Assembly: GCA_029339195.1 (NCBI GenBank)
Contig: JAPTJF010000662.1
Location: 1 to 22,759, forward strand
DNA length: 22,759 nucleotides
Direction of reading: 5' to 3'
Origin: Micractinium sp. NFX-FRZ
Lineage: Eukaryota > Chlorophyta > Trebouxiophyceae > Chlorellales > Chlorellaceae
Below, piece by piece: positions 20,283 to 22,759 of the stretch (positions within the stretch are counted from its first letter, which is position 1; each line of letters begins with the position of its first letter). A model generated the notes under the pieces. It worked only from the letters and a program-made list of their open reading frames with translations. It made no database searches and had not been told where the DNA came from. The position numbers and the translations under genes were made by a program.

Positions 20283-22668
20283 TCACTCCTCTGCGTTCTG
20301 GGCCCAAGTGAACAGGCCCGCCGCCGGGTTGCCCAGCTGGTGCTCCTGAGCAAAGGCGCGCACCTGCAGGGGGGAGGGCAGCATGTAGGCAGCATGTAGG
20401 CAGCACACGGCAGCATGAGCAGCATGCCATGTGTACGTTGCCGACACTGGGCTGTGTGGCCAAGGCATCCATGCGGGTCACCTGCGCACTCTCATGCTCA
20501 GAGCGCACTCTCATGCTCAGAGCGCTCATGCACCTGCAGGAATGGTGGCTCGTGGCGCCCCGCAATAGCGCCACCCCTGCAGCTGCACCTTGCAGGGTAC
20601 GCATGGGCAGGGCAGGCCGGCCGACAGGCGTCCCCACCCGCCCCACCCACCTGGAAGCCTTGTCGCTTGGATGGCGGCCTGACGGTGACGCGCCCGCTCT
20701 GCTTGAACAGCAGGAACAGCATCCTGTGGCGCCCCTGCAGCGCATGAAGGAAATGAGGAGCGCATGAAGGAAATGAGGAGGGGTTGGAGGGACTGCACGT
20801 GGGGCAGGGGGGCTGGGACAAAAACCTGAAGCAGCGGGGGGCATGGAAAGGGAAAGAAGGTGGGGAGTGAGTGCACCACTGCTGCCAAGAGCCACGGCCA
20901 GAGTGGGGTGGATGGCAGTGCACTGCCGTGCCCTCATGTCTGCTAGCATCCGCGTGCCTCCCTCGCCCCTTGCTTTCTGCACATGCACAGCAGCAGCAGC
21001 CAGGCAGCAGCAGCGGCGCCCTCGCTGCTGCCGTCTCAAGCGGTGCATTTCTATGTTGGCTGGACCTGCGTTGAGAGAGCGGTGTGCTCCCCACAACCCA
21101 CCTACGCCGGCTCAGGCAGAGTGTTTGCATGGTGTTTGTGCTGAACGCACCCACAGTGACAGCGGTGTGCTGCCCATACCCCACCTTTGCTGGCTCAGGC
21201 GGCATGTAGGGCACCGCCACCTCGCCGCGCGCCACCTGCAGGGATCATGAGGGTGGCGGGCAGTGAGCAAGAGGGTGGCAGGCGGGCAGGCAGGCGGGCA
21301 GGATGGAGTACTGCACAGACGCTTGCTGGAGCGCCCTGGGAGGCCGGCATCACAACTCACGCACAGCACAGCAAAAAAAGGCTGCAACATGGGGCCTCGC
21401 AATGCTGGCGCAGGCTCCGCTGCCCTGGCAGGCCCGGGCGGGGGCGGCTCACGTCGTGCTGCGGGATGTTGATCACCTGCGGGGCGGGCGGAGGGGCGGC
21501 AGCGAATCGGGCTGTTCAAGGACAGACGAGCAGCATGGGGTCTGGGCAGCAAGGACAAAGTTGAGGCCATGCATCCCGCCACTGCTGCCCCACGCTGTGC
21601 TTTGGAGGCCTTTCCCATTGCTAACGGCTGGCCCCCACTCCTGCCCCACTCCACGCTTGCCCCCCGCCCTTCCCGCCCGCCCCACCATCCAGTGCAGCCA
21701 TGAGCGGTGCTTGGGCGAGTGTGGGGAGGGGGCGTCTGGGTCAACCAGCAGCAGGGTGTAGGTGCCCGGGGTCTTGATCTCGACCTCCGGCTCCTGCGCA
21801 GGCGGGGGCAGGGGGTGGCAGCTTGTTCACGTCTGTGTAAGTGGTCTAACAAGCGGTTTCTTGCCGGGGTGCTTCAGGTTGGCGAGTGCTGCTGACGTGC
21901 GCAGGAGGCGGCAGGCGGCGGCAACGCGCCACGCTGGCCTGGCACTTCTTGATACACCCAGCCCAACCCGCCTGCTGCCAGCCAGTGCCCCCCACACCGA
22001 TCCGCTCAGCCACGGACACTCGGACAGCAGCACTTGGCCGTCCACTCAGTCAGTCCATAATAGTGGTGATGGTACCAGTTCGTGTGTAAGAAGTAGTTGG
22101 CCTGCACCCACCTCCAGAAGCGCGTTGTCTGTGGCCTGCAGCAGCATGCCATTCTCAACTGCCAGGGTACCATACCTGGCGGGCGGGTGCGGTATGAGGC
22201 GGGGGAGAGGGCGGTGAGAGTTGGAGGGTGCGGGGTCCGAGGGTCGCTGCCTGTTGGTGTGGTCCCGCAGCTTGGCAGGCCAAGCTGGACAAGCTGAGCT
22301 GGCAGCCATTGAACCCTCAAAACCCCAAATGGTATCGGTGCGGCATATGTGGGGGTGCACAGCTCCTGTGTTGAGGGGCTGCCCGCACCTGATCTCAAAC
22401 TTGGCCGACTCCTCCACCTCTGCAGGCGGGGGTGAGGTAGGGGGTGCTGGCAGTGAGGCGCTGGCAGCGAGGTGCTGGAAGTGAGATGCCGTCAGTAAGA
22501 TGCTGGCAGTGAGTTGCTGGGGGCGGCAAGGTGGCGTGCTAGAGTGAGGCTGAACGTACACACACACACACACCTTCACGTGACCCCAAGCCCCGGCCCC
22601 GGCCCCTACCGTCCACAATCTCTGGCACCGCCTTGCACATGGCAAAGGCCACGGTGGTGTCGGAGATC
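20283..22668 (-). CDS. PEBP-family (phosphatidylethanolamine-binding) protein, 5' end outside window
   Basis: Eight exons join in phase: 22668-22610, 22419-22389, 22175-22112, 21793-21686, 21476-21453, 21235-21185, 20734-20651 and 20363-20283 (166 residues visible). The first exon seen begins inside a codon after an acceptor, so the start lies past the right edge. Family marks on the visible fragment are [13 protein letters not shown] (27-39), the ligand-site motif VDPDAPSP (68-75), [18 protein letters not shown], and [10 protein letters not shown] (113-122), the GxHR motif. The tail [11 protein letters not shown] matches the usual PEBP C-terminus. PEBPs bind anionic ligands or phospholipid heads and act as signalling or protease regulators; plant members include FT, TFL1 and MFT. 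Subfamily and partner cannot be told here. One exon is only 24 nt (VINIPQHD) but carries conserved residues, which supports it. Confidence 0.92.
20379..20400. repeat. 11-bp direct repeat in PEBP intron
   Basis: GCAGCATGTAG occurs twice in tandem 16 bases upstream (in transcript sense) of the last PEBP exon. Confidence 0.85.
20484..20521. repeat. 19-bp perfect tandem duplication in PEBP intron
   Basis: GCGCACTCTCATGCTCAGA is repeated without change, then GCGCTCATG follows as a partial third unit. Confidence 0.92.
20741..20780. repeat. 20-bp perfect tandem duplication in PEBP intron
   Basis: CGCATGAAGGAAATGAGGAG occurs twice back to back, ending seven bases from the acceptor of the GRHR exon. 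Confidence 0.95.
21075..21197 (-). repeat. Duplicated exon/intron donor junction in the PEBP gene
   Basis: Forty bases spanning the donor after EPAK (21197-21158) recur 83 bp downstream in the intron (21114-21075), with about seven differences. The copy keeps a usable-looking donor, GTAG|GTGGGT. Confidence 0.85.
22444..22513. repeat. Five imperfect 14-bp tandem repeats in PEBP intron
   Basis: Units of the form GTGCTGGCAGTGAG run five times, with one to four changes each, and a partial sixth follows. The unit is unrelated to the 14-bp unit at 9365-9434. Confidence 0.85.
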
Positions 22669-22719
22669 CTGGGGGGGCGGGGGGCAGGCAGGCGGGTAGG
22701 CAAGTGAGTGGGCAGTGGG

Positions 22720-22752
22720 CGGGCGGGCAGGCAGGCAGGCAGGCAGGCAGGC
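22720..22752. repeat. (GCAG)n simple repeat
   Basis: GGGC units pass into about seven GCAG units at the right edge of the window, in the intron upstream of the first visible PEBP exon. Confidence 0.85.
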
Positions 22753-22759
22753 GGGGCAG

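Noticed and set aside
22046..22111. Possible extra PEBP exon reading [16 protein letters not shown]
   Set aside because: The conserved exon ends at the GT at 22111-22110 (GAG|GTGGG), and joining to 21793 rebuilds the PEBP order without it. It matches no PEBP segment.

Overview
The window is nuclear DNA of a GC-rich eukaryote, most probably a chlorophyte green alga of the Chlorella type (Trebouxiophyceae). The reasons are very high GC, genes split into short exons with consensus GTGAG..CAG introns, CAG/GCN tracts that encode poly-Q and poly-A, many C/G-rich microrepeats such as (GCAG)n, and TGTAA motifs (the usual chlorophyte poly(A) signal) downstream of several genes. The species cannot be told from the sequence. 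I recognise no tRNA, rRNA, CRISPR array or intact transposon.

Six protein genes were reconstructed by joining exons whose splice phases agree. Left part, plus strand: (1) the 3' half of a Q/A/G/P-rich low-complexity protein (1-2392); (2) a short CCCH zinc-finger plus WW-domain protein, likely RNA-related (3251-4840); (3) a secreted protein of about 320 residues made almost wholly of Cys-rich CxxC modules (6630-9896). Right part, minus strand: (4) a GINT1-like membrane protein that has the beta-propeller-like N-terminal domain of plant glucosamine inositolphosphorylceramide transferase but no visible GT64 domain (14460-10677); (5) an Ala/Leu-rich, probably all-helical protein I cannot name (about 19257-16527); (6) a PEBP-family protein whose first exon lies beyond the right edge (22668-20283). 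Genes 3 and 4 converge around 9.9-10.7 kb. Genes 4, 5 and 6 lie in tandem on the minus strand. The genes show no shared pathway; this looks like an ordinary stretch of nuclear chromosome.

The most unusual signal is that introns repeatedly carry degenerate second copies of their own exon-intron junction. It is clear in five of the six genes: donor copies in genes 1, 5 (two copies) and 6, and acceptor copies in genes 3 and 4. A very small donor echo is also present in gene 2. In gene 3 the extra acceptor lies exactly 132 nt (44 codons) upstream, in frame and without a stop, so two protein isoforms are possible. This looks like local tandem duplication across splice sites acting on introns, with cryptic or alternative splice sites as a by-product.

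All gene models come from reading the sequence by eye. Coding exons with conserved domains (CCCH-WW, Cys-rich, GINT1-like, PEBP) are well supported. First exons, the 11-nt microexon of gene 3, the 5' end of gene 5 and the last exon of gene 4 are less certain.
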